NCBI RefSeq assembly: GCF_012972705.2
Contig: NZ_JABCSC020000004.1
Location: forward strand, 186,001-250,000
Direction of reading: 5' to 3'
DNA from: Uliginosibacterium aquaticum
GTDB lineage: Bacteria; Pseudomonadota; Gammaproteobacteria; Burkholderiales; Rhodocyclaceae
Length of the DNA: 64,000 nucleotides
Notes under the pieces: generated by a model
What the model saw: the letters and a program-made list of their open reading frames with translations, nothing else
What the model was told of the DNA's origin: nothing
The model's database searches: none
Translations under genes and position numbers: made by a program
Shown here: in pieces, positions 44,709 through 53,540 of the stretch
Position numbering within the stretch: the stretch's first letter is position 1
How the letters are laid out: each line of letters begins with the position of its first letter

Positions 44709-46859
44709 ATGAAAAACAAAGGGATGCCGGCAGGGGCCGCAGCACTCATCTGTGCGTTGGTATTGGGCGCTTGCGGGGGCGGTGGTTCAGATGCTGGCGG
44801 TTCCAGCGCCGGCACGAATAGCAGCGCAGCGGGGGCTTCCTCAGGGGCGGCAGTCAGCAGCACGAGCAGCAGTGCCGTAGCGTCGGGGGCGAGCAGCCAG
44901 TCGGCTTCCTCTGCGGCGAGCGTGGCGGCTTCGTCCGCAGCCGTGAGCAGCGGTGCGAGCGGTGAGAATCTGAGTCTGCAGGTGCCGCCGCTGGCCTATG
45001 ACGACAGCAGTCTGACCCTGGTGTGGAAGAAGCCGGCGGACTACAGCGCCCTGGCTGATTTCAACGTCTACATGAATGGCAGCAAGCTGGGTAGCGCCGC
45101 TGCCAACAACACGCTCAACTCGCCGGCCAAGCCCTATATCGACCAGTTCTACGCGGCCGATACGGCGGGTTTTCACGTCAAGGTACTGTTCCACAACTTC
45201 AAGGTTACGGGCCTTGCACCGGACACGGCCTACACTTTCACCGTGCGCGCGGTGGATGCGGCGGGCAAGGAGTCAGCCGACAGTCAGCCGCTCACGGTGC
45301 GCACGGCACCCGCCTATACGCGGATTTATGACGTCTCCAAACTCGGTGCGATGGGTGATGGCACGACGCTCAACACCAGTGTCATCCAGGATGCCATCGA
45401 TACCTGCGCCGCCGGCTCTAGCTCCGCTTACGGCTGCAAGGTGCTGATTCCGGCGGATGCGGCCAGCGGCAAGGTCTTCCTGACCGGGGCCTTGTTCCTC
45501 AAGAGCAACATGACGCTGGAGATCGCAGAAGGCGCCACCCTCAAGGGGTCGGCGGACTCGGTGGATTACCCGCTGGCCAAGGGCTATCAGCTCTACAGCT
45601 ATTTCACCAACAGCACTGATGATCGTCGTCCTCCGTCGCTGCTCAATGCCTTGAGTCCTGCGCACATGAACGGTACTGCAGCACTTGTCGACCACAATGG
45701 TTACGACGAAACGCGCGGCGTGTTCCAGAACATCCGTATCACCGGCAAGGGCACGCTAGATGGCAATGGCTGGACACGCTCTGCCACCGACACCACCGAT
45801 GAGCTGGGCAATGGTCTTGCCAATTTCGCCGGTGGCAGTGCCAGCAAGGTGGCCAGCCTGGGCATCCTTGCCAAGAGCCAGCTGGCGGCTACCGGGGCGA
45901 CGGTAGGCAGCACGGCGCACGATAACTACTACAGCAATCGTCGCTCCAGCCTCGCCACCTTCCGCGGAGTGCGCAACATCTATCTGGGCGAGCTGAAGCT
46001 GACTAATCCGGCCTATCACGGCGTCATGTTCCTGGAGAGCGAGAACATGGTGTTCGCTAATACCGTGACCCAGACCTTCGACATCAACAATGCTGATGGT
46101 GTCGAGTTCGGCAATAGCGACAACGCCTTCGTGTTCAACAATTTCGTCGATAGCGGAGATGACAACATCAACTTCGCGGCCGGCCAGGGCAAGAACTACG
46201 AGGGTGTCACGCCGCAGCAGAATGCCTGGATCTTCAACAACTATCTGCGCGAAGGGCATGGCGGGGTGGTGGCGGGTAGCCATACCGGTGCCTGGATCCA
46301 GGACATCCTGGCCGAAGACAACGTGATGTTCCTCACTGACAACGGCCTGCGCATGAAGAGCACGCCGGCTACCGGAGGCGGCGCGCGTCGGGTGGTGTTC
46401 CGCGACAACGCCATGCGCAACGTTGGCACCAAGAATTCGGTGACGATCAGTGGCCGCACGCTCAGCAACAATACCAACGGCAATCCCTTCATCTTCACCC
46501 TGGCTTACTCGGCGGGCAGCAATGTGTTCGACAAGGCCAGTGCCTCGGCGCAGTTCCGTGACATCACGATCCGTAATGTGACGGTGGATAACGTCAGCAC
46601 CAGCAGCGGTGGCGCCATGATCAAGGTTGATGGCTATGACGGGACCGACGCCACGCTGGGCTATGCGGAGACCTTCCAGGAGAACATCCTGTTCGACACG
46701 GTGAAGATCACCAATGCCCTGCCGATGAGCATCAGCCGCCTCAAGGACAGTCGCTTCACGAACGTGACGATCACCAACTGGGGCACGGCCACCACCCCCT
46801 GGGCGATCGCGAACTCCAGCGGCTTGACTTACTCCGGCGTGACACCTGCCGTGCCCTGA
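44709..46859 (+). CDS. GH28 polygalacturonase lipoprotein
   Basis: A 716-residue secreted lipoprotein with signal MKNKGMPAGAAALICALVLGAC (lipobox LGAC). A Ser/Ala/Gly-rich linker (about residues 25-85) leads to a fibronectin type III domain (about 92-198), then a GH28 right-handed beta-helix (about 203-700). GH28 active-site motifs are NNADG (about 459), SGDDNI (481), GHGG (515) and RMKS (547), corresponding to NTD, DD, GHG and RIK. It would hydrolyse homogalacturonan, and the FnIII-first layout suggests exo-type (PehX-like) action. It has its own promoter region and terminator, and sits next to the LacI-type chemoreceptor. Confidence 0.92.
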   Translation: MKNKGMPAGAAALICALVLGACGGGGSDAGGSSAGTNSSAAGASSGAAVSSTSSSAVASGASSQSASSAASVAASSAAVSSGASGENLSLQVPPLAYDDSSLTLVWKKPADYSALADFNVYMNGSKLGSAAANNTLNSPAKPYIDQFYAADTAGFHVKVLFHNFKVTGLAPDTAYTFTVRAVDAAGKESADSQPLTVRTAPAYTRIYDVSKLGAMGDGTTLNTSVIQDAIDTCAAGSSSAYGCKVLIPADAASGKVFLTGALFLKSNMTLEIAEGATLKGSADSVDYPLAKGYQLYSYFTNSTDDRRPPSLLNALSPAHMNGTAALVDHNGYDETRGVFQNIRITGKGTLDGNGWTRSATDTTDELGNGLANFAGGSASKVASLGILAKSQLAATGATVGSTAHDNYYSNRRSSLATFRGVRNIYLGELKLTNPAYHGVMFLESENMVFANTVTQTFDINNADGVEFGNSDNAFVFNNFVDSGDDNINFAAGQGKNYEGVTPQQNAWIFNNYLREGHGGVVAGSHTGAWIQDILAEDNVMFLTDNGLRMKSTPATGGGARRVVFRDNAMRNVGTKNSVTISGRTLSNNTNGNPFIFTLAYSAGSNVFDKASASAQFRDITIRNVTVDNVSTSSGGAMIKVDGYDGTDATLGYAETFQENILFDTVKITNALPMSISRLKDSRFTNVTITNWGTATTPWAIANSSGLTYSGVTPAVP

Positions 46860-46882
46860 GCCCGCAGCATCTGCTCATCTGA

Positions 46883-46916
46883 GCCCCGCGCCACCGCAAG
46901 GTGGCGCGGGGCTTTT
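46883..46916 (+). terminator. Strong intrinsic terminator after the polygalacturonase gene
   Basis: A perfect 13-base stem (GCCCCGCGCCACC with its complement) around GCAA is followed by TTTT. It separates the GH28 gene from the chemoreceptor gene, so the two have separate transcripts. Confidence 0.9.
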
Positions 46917-47102
46917 GCTTGTGAGGTCAGGTCTTCCTGAGTGCCTGGGGCGCTGCAAGGCGGTTCAAGTTCGTGCCGGCTGCGTCCGTTATTTCCAGAG
47001 TGGGGTGCTGTGCTGCCCGGCCTGCTATGTGACAGGCGTGTGGCACGCGTGCCACGGTCACCAGCAGGGGCGGGCGGCCGGCTTGAATACAGGACTTTGA
47101 AC

Positions 47103-49499
47103 ATGGTGACGAACAAGAAACCGGTGGCCTATCTCGCCCGCGAGATGGGCGGCGGGGGCATGCCTGACCAATTGCTGGACGGCATCCTGAACGCCACCGA
47201 GAAACAGGGCCAGCATCTGGCCGTATTCCGTGGCGGCTATCTTGGCAAGGATGCTGGCGCGGCGATCTACGATCTGATCGGCCCGGCCTATCAAGGCGTG
47301 ATTTCCTGGGCCTCGTCGGATGCCGACAAGATCACCAGCTGCTATTACGAGCGCTACGGGAAACTGCCGGTGGTGACCCTGACCCTGCCAGTGCCCGCGC
47401 GCCCGGTGGTGACGATCGACAGCTATGCCGGCATGCGCCTGATGCTCGATCACATGATCCAGCATCACGGCAAGCGTCGCCTGGCCTTTGCACGCGGCCC
47501 TGAGAGCCACCCCTACGCGCGCGAGCGTTATCAGGCCTATCAGGATGTGCTGCGCGAGACGGGGCTCTCGGCAGATCCGCAACTGGTGTCGCCCTGCCTG
47601 ACCTGGGGCAAGGATCAGGGCGAGATCGTGGTGCGTCTGCTGATCGACGAGCGCAAGCAACGCCCTGGGGCGGACTGGGATGTGCTGGTCTGCGTGAATG
47701 ACAACATCGCCATCGGTGCGATCGAAGCGCTCCAGGCGCGCGGCATCCGGGTGCCGGAGGATGTAGCGGTCACCGGCTGCAACGATGCTTTCGAGGCCCG
47801 CACGGTGACACCGCCGGTGAGCACAGTGGCTCTGCCGGGGGATGCGCAGATCGCCAAGGCACTGGATCTGGTCAATGAGCTGGCCTCCGGCGGGCGTGCC
47901 GGGAACGAGGCCAAGCTGCCGGCGCGGCTGGTGCTGGCGCAGTCCTGCGGCTGCTCCTCGCACAATGTGCAGACTGCACTCTCCGGCCTCAGTGCGGCCG
48001 GTCAGCCCTTCGGAATGCTGGCGCGGGCGAAGGCGCTGCTGCGCATGTTCGGCTTCTTCAGCCAGGCGAGTGCGGTCGAGGCTATGTGCGCTGCCGTGGA
48101 TCTGGGGCCGGAAGCCTCGGAGGCTCGCAAGGAGGTAGTCCGCCAGCAGGCTGAAGCGCTGGTGGAGGCCTTCGCCAAGGAGTTTGCCTGGAGTCGCCAC
48201 CGTGGCGCTTTCATCAAGGCCCTGAATGTGGCGGCCAAGGCTTTTGCCGACAACAAGCTGCAGATCGAAGATCTGCACAACTGCATCTCCGCCTTGCGCA
48301 GTCGCCGCCTGCCGAGCCTGTGGTGGCGCGGGCGCATGATTCGCGCCGAGGATATCTGGAGTCAGGGGCGGGTTGCGCTGAGTGAAGCGGCAACCCGCAT
48401 CCGCGCCGCCGCCAATCTGCGTGCCGTGGCTCAAGAGCGGGCGATCAGCCAGCTGGGGGCCAAGCTGGTCACGACTCACGAGATTCCGGCCATCGTCAAA
48501 CTGCTTGAGCAGGATATTCCCAAGCTGGGCATCCCTGCCTTCTGCCTCGCCGTGTATGAAGGTGGGCCTGGCTGGGACCGCAAGAGCATTCCCTCTCAGC
48601 TCAAGGTGCTGACCTCTTTTGGCAAGTTCGGCAAACGCTTTGAGGGCAGCAAGACCACCCTGGCCTGCGAAGCCCTGTTGCCAGAGTTGCTGGCGGGCAG
48701 CAATGAGCGCCTCGCGCTGATGGTGATGCCGCTGCATTTCACCGATACCCAGATCGGCCTTGCCGTGTTCGGTGTGGGCCCGCGTGATGGTGGTGTTTAT
48801 GAAGCCATCAAGATCCAGCTTTCCAGCTCAATGTTTGGCGCCTTGTTGCGCCAGACGCTGTCGAGCACCCTGGGCATGCTTGAGGAGAAAGTGGCCGCAG
48901 TGTCGGTGAATTCCGAGGAGATCAATCACAGCGTGCAGGGCGGCTCGGATGCCATGGAAGGCGTGGCCAGCGCCATGCATGGCATCGCCCAGCATATCCG
49001 CGAGGTGATGGATGTGATCCGCAAGGCAGTGGATCTGACCGCCGCGGCCAATCGCGACATGGCGACCCTGCGCGCGCAGTCCGGCGAAATCACCAAGATC
49101 CTTGGCCTGATCACCGAGATTGCCGAGCAGACCAATCTGCTCTCGCTCAACGCAGCCATTGAAGCCGCTCGGGCGGGAGAGGCCGGGCGTGGTTTCGCCG
49201 TGGTGGCGCAGGAGGTGAAGACCCTGGCGATGAACACCGTGACCTCCTCGGCCAGCATCCGTGCGATGGTCGGTAATGTGCAGGAGAGCACTCAGCTGGT
49301 GGTGGGGTCGATGTCCGGCATCAGCGAGATCATGAGCAAGGTGTCGGAGCTGGCGGCCGGGATTTCCAGTTCGATCGTCGAGCAGGAGCAATCGGCCGGG
49401 GAGGTCTCTTCGATTCTGGTCGAGGCTGCACTGGGGACTGAAGGCATTGCCAAAGTGCTGGCGGAACTGGATGCGGTGAACAAGAGCGCACAGTTCTGA
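47103..49499 (+). CDS. Soluble chemoreceptor with LacI-type sugar-binding sensor
   Basis: A 798-residue cytoplasmic protein with no signal peptide, membrane helix or DNA-binding domain. Residues 5-285 form a PBP1/LacI-type sugar-binding domain ([73 protein letters not shown]) ending at the CGC typical of such domains. A helical middle (300-450) and a GAF-like region (about 450-590) follow, then an MCP signalling domain (about 600-798) with the hairpin tip [18 protein letters not shown] at about 672. The HAMP-less MCP should signal to CheW/CheA from the cytoplasm. The signal may be a sugar released by the neighbouring pectinases, but this is inference. Confidence 0.88.
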   Translation: MVTNKKPVAYLAREMGGGGMPDQLLDGILNATEKQGQHLAVFRGGYLGKDAGAAIYDLIGPAYQGVISWASSDADKITSCYYERYGKLPVVTLTLPVPARPVVTIDSYAGMRLMLDHMIQHHGKRRLAFARGPESHPYARERYQAYQDVLRETGLSADPQLVSPCLTWGKDQGEIVVRLLIDERKQRPGADWDVLVCVNDNIAIGAIEALQARGIRVPEDVAVTGCNDAFEARTVTPPVSTVALPGDAQIAKALDLVNELASGGRAGNEAKLPARLVLAQSCGCSSHNVQTALSGLSAAGQPFGMLARAKALLRMFGFFSQASAVEAMCAAVDLGPEASEARKEVVRQQAEALVEAFAKEFAWSRHRGAFIKALNVAAKAFADNKLQIEDLHNCISALRSRRLPSLWWRGRMIRAEDIWSQGRVALSEAATRIRAAANLRAVAQERAISQLGAKLVTTHEIPAIVKLLEQDIPKLGIPAFCLAVYEGGPGWDRKSIPSQLKVLTSFGKFGKRFEGSKTTLACEALLPELLAGSNERLALMVMPLHFTDTQIGLAVFGVGPRDGGVYEAIKIQLSSSMFGALLRQTLSSTLGMLEEKVAAVSVNSEEINHSVQGGSDAMEGVASAMHGIAQHIREVMDVIRKAVDLTAAANRDMATLRAQSGEITKILGLITEIAEQTNLLSLNAAIEAARAGEAGRGFAVVAQEVKTLAMNTVTSSASIRAMVGNVQESTQLVVGSMSGISEIMSKVSELAAGISSSIVEQEQSAGEVSSILVEAALGTEGIAKVLAELDAVNKSAQF

Positions 49500-49645
49500 G
49501 AAGCTGCTCACGATCTGGCTGCGAGGCGTGATCAGGGCTCATGCGTTGCTCGGCCTCCTCATTTGTCAACATAAACTCCGGTTCCTGCGCTTCCCCAGCC
49601 TCGCCTCTGCTGACGGCCTCTCGCTCCAGATCGTGAATAGCTTCT
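49499..49645. repeat. Inverted-repeat (MITE-like) element, family A, short copy
   Basis: A 147-base element with 19-base inverted ends matching in 17 positions (left AGAAGCTGCTCACGATCTG). The interior matches the copy at 7716-7938, including a shared 18-base stretch beginning CATAAACTCCGG and the right-hand CTGACGGCCTCTCGCT. It lacks about 62 bases with two hairpins present in the long copy. It starts at the last base of the TGA stop of the chemoreceptor gene and is followed by TGA. Confidence 0.78.
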
Positions 49646-49690
49646 GAGGTCCGCCGGCCGTCCTGTCGGCAAGGCCCGAACGATCTGGTA

Positions 49691-49707
49691 ATATACGGTT
49701 TGTATAT
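49691..49707. promoter_or_regulatory. Operator-like palindrome before the ParD-like gene
   Basis: ATATAC-GGTTT-GTATAT is a perfect 6-base inverted repeat in an AT-rich patch, 24 bases before the ParD-like start. The position suits autorepression by the ParD-like protein, and AT-rich inverted repeats are typical for such antitoxins. Confidence 0.5.
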
Positions 49708-49730
49708 AAAACATATATCCGGAGCCGCTA

Positions 49731-49955
49731 GTGGGAATCGTCAAAATCTCGGAGCAGATGCATGAGAATCTGCGTCTTACCAGTGGGGCCCTGAGCCGCT
49801 CCATCAATGCCCAGGCCGAGCACTGGTTGCGGGTGGGCATGCTGGCGGAGCTGAATCCGAATCTGGCTTACGCAGAGATCTGTCAGCTCCTGATCCAGGC
49901 TGAGCAGCAAAGCGTGAGTGAGCTGCTGGCAGCCGTTCCGGCGAGGGCAGCATGA
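49731..49955 (+). CDS. ParD-like antitoxin-type protein
   Basis: A 74-residue protein, MGIVKISEQMHENLRLTSGALSRSINAQAEHW..., fitting the ParD-like family (PF11903), with a ribbon-helix-helix N-terminus and a helical tail. It starts with a GTG at 49731, and CGGAG lies 5 bases upstream. The expected ParE-type toxin is absent: the next gene, overlapping by ATGA, encodes a type I methionine aminopeptidase. ParD-like proteins paired with such peptidases occur in other proteobacteria as far as I recall, so this may be a regulator of the peptidase rather than a toxin antidote. Confidence 0.75.
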   Translation: MGIVKISEQMHENLRLTSGALSRSINAQAEHWLRVGMLAELNPNLAYAEICQLLIQAEQQSVSELLAAVPARAA

Positions 49956-50767
49956 AAGCTTCGAAATTTGTGACTATCCGGACGCCTGCCGAGATCGCTC
50001 TGGCACGTGAGGCCGGGAAGCTGGCCGCCGATGTCCTGCAGATGATCGGCGAACATGTGCGGGCAGGCGTTACCACCGATGAGCTGGACCGCCTCTGCCA
50101 CGACTACATCGTCGATGTGCAGAAGGCGATTCCGGCCAATGTCGGCTACCACGGCTACACCAAGACCATCTGCGCTTCGGTGAATCACGTGATCTGCCAC
50201 GGCATCCCGTCCGACAAGGTGCTGAAGAACGGCGATATCGTGAATATCGATGTGGCCATCATCAAGGACGGCTGGTTCGGCGACACCAGCCGCATGTACT
50301 ACGTGGGCGAGCCTTCTATCCTGGCCCGGCGTCTGGTCCGCACCACTTACGAGGCGATGCGCGCCGGCATCCAGCGTGTGCGTCCCGGCGCGACCCTGGG
50401 CGATGTGGGCTATGCAATCCAGAGTGTGGCCCATCGCGAGGGGTTCAGCGTGGTGCGCGAATACTGTGGCCACGGTATCGGCGATATCTATCACGATGAG
50501 CCTCAGGTGCTGCATTACGGCCGCCCCGGCGAAGGTCTGGTGCTTCAGTCCGGCATGGTGTTCACCATTGAGCCGATGATCAACGCCGGCAAGGCGGCCA
50601 CCACGCTGCTGCCCGATGGCTGGACGGTGGTGACCAAAGACCGCTCCCTTTCTGCGCAGTGGGAGCACATGGTGGCGGTGACTGATGATGGCTTCGAAGT
50701 GCTCACGCCCTGGCCGGATGGCTATGGCGACTATTCGCCGATCCAGTCCGCGGGTGTGCCAGCCTGA
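49952..50767 (+). CDS. map: Type I methionine aminopeptidase
   Basis: A 271-residue peptidase that removes the initiator methionine. Metal ligands are visible as Asp in NIDVAIIKDG and GDTSRMY, His in GHGIGDIYHDEP, Glu in FTIEPMINAG and Glu in QWEHMVAVT; the early His is in NHVICHGIPSDK. The length and the GDTSRMYYVG form fit type I. It is translationally coupled to the ParD-like gene and is probably a second, non-essential copy, as the primary map gene usually lies near rpsB or tsf. Confidence 0.93.
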   Translation: MKASKFVTIRTPAEIALAREAGKLAADVLQMIGEHVRAGVTTDELDRLCHDYIVDVQKAIPANVGYHGYTKTICASVNHVICHGIPSDKVLKNGDIVNIDVAIIKDGWFGDTSRMYYVGEPSILARRLVRTTYEAMRAGIQRVRPGATLGDVGYAIQSVAHREGFSVVREYCGHGIGDIYHDEPQVLHYGRPGEGLVLQSGMVFTIEPMINAGKAATTLLPDGWTVVTKDRSLSAQWEHMVAVTDDGFEVLTPWPDGYGDYSPIQSAGVPA

Positions 50768-50893
50768 GCGTGCAGCATTGGCCGGGCCGGGATTGAAGCA
50801 TGGCCTCATGGGGGCGGCCTCTGGCCGCTTCTGACCCGCTGTCATGATTTCATCCGCTTGCCCGGCAGGAAGCTGCTTTGCGGCGCAAAGCTT

Positions 50894-51796
50894 TCAATCC
50901 AGCGGATACAGCCCCTCGCGGGCTGTGCGCACGATGGCCTCGGCACAAGGATGGGTGATCCGCTTTTGTACCGTGATGGCGTAGCAGGCCTGCTCGATGC
51001 CCTCTGCCATGCCAATCAACTCCACCCCGAGTTGCTGACAGAGCATGTCCTTGAGCACCATCGGGGCCGGAAAAATGCCGCGCCCCTTCCCGCCGAAAGC
51101 GGCCAGCATGCCTGCGTCGTCAAACTCGGCGACGATGCGAGGACGGATCTTGTGCATGCTGGCCCACTGACGGAACTGACTGCTGACGGCGGAATCCTCC
51201 CCCAGCAGCAGGAGCGGCATGGCATGCAAGCGTTGCGGGAAAGGCTTTTCGCGGCAGCGTTCGGCAAGTTCCGGGCGAGCGAAAAAACCCATCTTCGAGG
51301 CGCCCAGGCGGTGGCTCCAGGCTTTTACGCTCAAGCCCTGCGGTACCGGGGTATCGGCCAGTACCAGATCCAGCCGGTGCAGGGCCAGCTCGGAGAGCAG
51401 GCGATCGATTCGCCATTCGCGGCAGATCGTGCGCACCGGTACATCCATGGCCAGCACCGGCTCCAGCAGGCGCTCGGCAACGGCATTGGGGATGGCATCC
51501 GAAATGCCCACCCGGAACTCCATCGGCATGCCTTCTGCAGCCTCGCTGGCGAGCTGCTCCTGCAGTTCTGAGCCGAGCGAAAAGATCTCTTCCGCATAAC
51601 CCAGCGCCATCCGACCGGCCTCGGTGAGCGCCAGCTTGCGCCCGTCCTTGCGGAACAGGGCCTTACCCAGACGCTCTTCGAGCAGCTTGATCTGCCCGCT
51701 GACGGTCTGCGGCGTGGTGTTCAGCGCCTCGGCTGCGCGCAGTACCCCACCGCAGCTGGCCACCTTCCAGAAGTAGTGCAGATGCTTGTAGTTCAT
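50894..51796 (-). CDS. nhaR: NhaR-type LysR regulator
   Basis: A 300-residue LysR-type regulator with the N-terminus MNYKHLHYFWKVASCGGVLRAAEALNTTPQTVSGQIKLLEERLG, the hallmark of NhaR, which activates sodium/proton antiporter genes in response to sodium. No nhaA gene is in the window. The effector domain (about 90-300) has ADTPVPQGLSVKAWSHRLGASKMGFFARPELAERC. The ATG at 51796 gives the usual family start. It is divergent from the HPF-like gene, and two palindromes lie between them. Confidence 0.85.
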   Translation of the reverse strand: MNYKHLHYFWKVASCGGVLRAAEALNTTPQTVSGQIKLLEERLGKALFRKDGRKLALTEAGRMALGYAEEIFSLGSELQEQLASEAAEGMPMEFRVGISDAIPNAVAERLLEPVLAMDVPVRTICREWRIDRLLSELALHRLDLVLADTPVPQGLSVKAWSHRLGASKMGFFARPELAERCREKPFPQRLHAMPLLLLGEDSAVSSQFRQWASMHKIRPRIVAEFDDAGMLAAFGGKGRGIFPAPMVLKDMLCQQLGVELIGMAEGIEQACYAITVQKRITHPCAEAIVRTAREGLYPLD

Positions 51797-51818
51797 GCGG
51801 ATATTGGCTCCTTGAATG

Positions 51819-51858
51819 TTCGGTAAAACCGAATATAAAGGCATGAATATTCGAATAT
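51819..51858. promoter_or_regulatory. Palindromic operator pair in the nhaR/HPF promoter region
   Basis: TTCGGT-AAA-ACCGAA (51819-51833) and the perfect 12-base palindrome ATATTCGAATAT (51847-51858) share a TTCG/CGAA core and lie about 26 bases apart between divergent genes. They are plausible NhaR binding sites that could control both directions. Confidence 0.5.
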
Positions 51859-51939
51859 ACAGGATGGTTTGGCGCCCCTAAAGTGGCTCCATCGCTGATG
51901 CGAACAGCGATACAAGCCAAGCCACCAAGGAGATGCATC

Positions 51940-52296
51940 ATGAAACTGGCCATCAAGAAAATCAGCGGCACTCCGCTTGATCATGCCGTCATCGCCCATA
52001 TCGAGCGCCGTGCCGAGTTCGCGCTGGCGCGCCTGAAGCTGCATGTGCAGCAGGTCCAGGTGGGGCTGATCGACCTCAATGGCCCGCGTGGCGGGATAGA
52101 CAAGTGCTGCCAGATCCAGGTGAGGCTGGTCGGCGAGCCGGCGTTGGTGGTGGCTGAGACTAGCGATGATTCCTATGCCGCGATCAATCGCGCATTCAGC
52201 GTGGCGAGCCATCTGGCGGCGCGCCGCATCGAGCGCCGCAGTCGCCGCCATCCGGAAATGCGCGAGATGCTGCAGGTGCCGGCCATCGTTGGCTGA
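51940..52296 (+). CDS. HPF/RaiA-like ribosome-associated protein
   Basis: A 118-residue protein with the beta-alpha-beta-beta-beta-alpha pattern of ribosome hibernation factors. VGLIDLNGPRGGIDKCCQIQVRL and SDDSYAAINRAFSVASHLAARRIERR correspond to the conserved sheet and basic helix of the HPF/RaiA family. Such proteins bind the 30S subunit and dimerise or silence ribosomes in stationary phase or stress. AAGGAG 7 bases before the ATG at 51940 fixes the start. Whether it is a true hibernation factor or a divergent copy is not clear. Confidence 0.75.
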   Translation: MKLAIKKISGTPLDHAVIAHIERRAEFALARLKLHVQQVQVGLIDLNGPRGGIDKCCQIQVRLVGEPALVVAETSDDSYAAINRAFSVASHLAARRIERRSRRHPEMREMLQVPAIVG

Positions 52297-52377
52297 GAGC
52301 GCCGGCGTAGCGCACTGCCGCGCGGGGTGCGTTGCGCACTTCGCTCCCCTAAGGCGAGGAAACACAGGAGAACAACA

Positions 52378-52854
52378 ATGAACCCTTATCTGATTGATAG
52401 CCCGCATGCTGTGGCGCGCCTGCTGGCGCTGGCGGTGACCATTGATGGCGTGCCGTCCGATGTCGAGCTGCGCACGCTGGAGCAGCGCGGTGTGCTGCAG
52501 GCCCTGAGGCTTAGCCGCGACGATTTTGATGATGTGATGGACGCATTGTGTGCGGATTTACGCCAAAGCACCCCGACGGACCGGCGCGGGTTCAGATCCC
52601 TCGGGCGCTCCCAGATTCGCGCCATGCTCGACGAGATCCAGGCCCCGGCCTTGCAGCGCGAAGTAGCGGCCCTGCTGTTTGACATCTTCAGCAGCGACCA
52701 TCGTCTGGTCCGCGCGGAATCCATCTTGTTGTGGGACGCGCTCGATCACTGGGGCCTGCATCTGCGTGAAGTGAGCGGCCTGATCCGCAGCTCGGCCAGC
52801 AGCTCGCGCCTGCTTGATGAAGCCTGTTTCACGCGGCGGGTGGTGCCGGTCTAG
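52378..52854 (+). CDS. TerB-like protein
   Basis: A 158-residue helical protein, MNPYLIDSPHAVARLLALAVTIDGVPSDVELRTLEQRG, resembling the tellurite-resistance TerB fold in the first half (an A-x-x-DG-x-x-x-x-E-like pattern) with a second similar repeat (VAALLFDIFSSDHRLVRAES). Metal-binding Asp/Glu residues of TerB are only partly visible. CAGGAG lies before the ATG at 52378. It follows the HPF-like gene by 81 bases on the same strand. Function unknown. Confidence 0.6.
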   Translation: MNPYLIDSPHAVARLLALAVTIDGVPSDVELRTLEQRGVLQALRLSRDDFDDVMDALCADLRQSTPTDRRGFRSLGRSQIRAMLDEIQAPALQREVAALLFDIFSSDHRLVRAESILLWDALDHWGLHLREVSGLIRSSASSSRLLDEACFTRRVVPV

Positions 52855-52872
52855 CAGGCCTGGTGGTGCAAT

Positions 52873-52900
52873 GAAAAACGGCGACCTTATGGTCGCCGTT
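52873..52900 (-). terminator. Intrinsic terminator of the first pectate lyase gene
   Basis: On the minus strand AACGGCGACC and GGTCGCCGTT form a 10-base stem around ATAA, followed by TTTTT. It lies 30 bases after the stop at 52930. A related but less perfect hairpin follows the second lyase gene at 55179-55202. Confidence 0.8.
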
Positions 52901-53540
52901 GCTGTTTCAGGTGAGTGCTGATCGGTAGATCAGAGGCAGCTCAGGCTGATGCTGTTGATGTAGACCGCTGAGGAAGAGTCGGTGCGGATCTGCAGGAAGG
53001 AACCGCCCGTGTAGCTTGCGTTGTCGAGCTTCCAGGTGAAGGTGTTGTCTCCAGCCACGATGCTCGTTGCCGCAACAGAAACAACCACCGAGGTGTTTTT
53101 CGTGGTCGTTGTCCCGGTGCTTGAGAGCGTGGACGTAGCATGCGGTGAGTTCCCGGTGCTCGTCGTGTTGTTATCAACGTATACCTGGAAGGTGCTGCCG
53201 GTACCTGCCTGGCTTGCGTTGATCGTCAGGGTGCAGGTCTTGCCGATGATGTTGAAAATACCGCCTGGAGTGTAGTTGGCCGGCGAGCCTGTGGGCCCCG
53301 TCGTTGTTCCTGTGCCCAGAGCCCCGATTGTGAAACGAGCGCCAGCCAGGGTAATTACGCCACCGGAAACTGTCGGGCTTCCACCTGTCTTTGCATACAT
53401 CGACACTTCTGTTCCGGCGTCATTGGTGAACTTGGCATAACCAGTCGTGAACAGAGTTGCCGTAGTAGCCAGTGAGAAGTCGTCCGACCACGGATAGGTG
53501 ATCGTCGTAGCGCTACCCCCACTGGCCGAGCTGGAGGCTG
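52879..53540. repeat. Duplicated pectate lyase 3' segment, copy 1
   Basis: About 662 bases match the segment at 55181-55842 almost perfectly, with an exact offset of 2302 bases. It covers the terminator-like hairpin and the C-terminal module plus the start of its linker. Within the coding part I see one clear difference (G at 53278, A at 55580). The match ends sharply within the Ser-rich linker. Confidence 0.9.

Noticed and set aside
44780-44965. Repetitive Ser/Ala codon stretches in the pectinase linkers
   Set aside because: They look like tandem repeats but are coding low-complexity linkers without a fixed repeat unit; no CRISPR or satellite.
47058-48737. 559-codon minus-strand frame
   Set aside because: Antisense to the chemoreceptor, with a His/Arg/Gln-rich composition typical of shadows.
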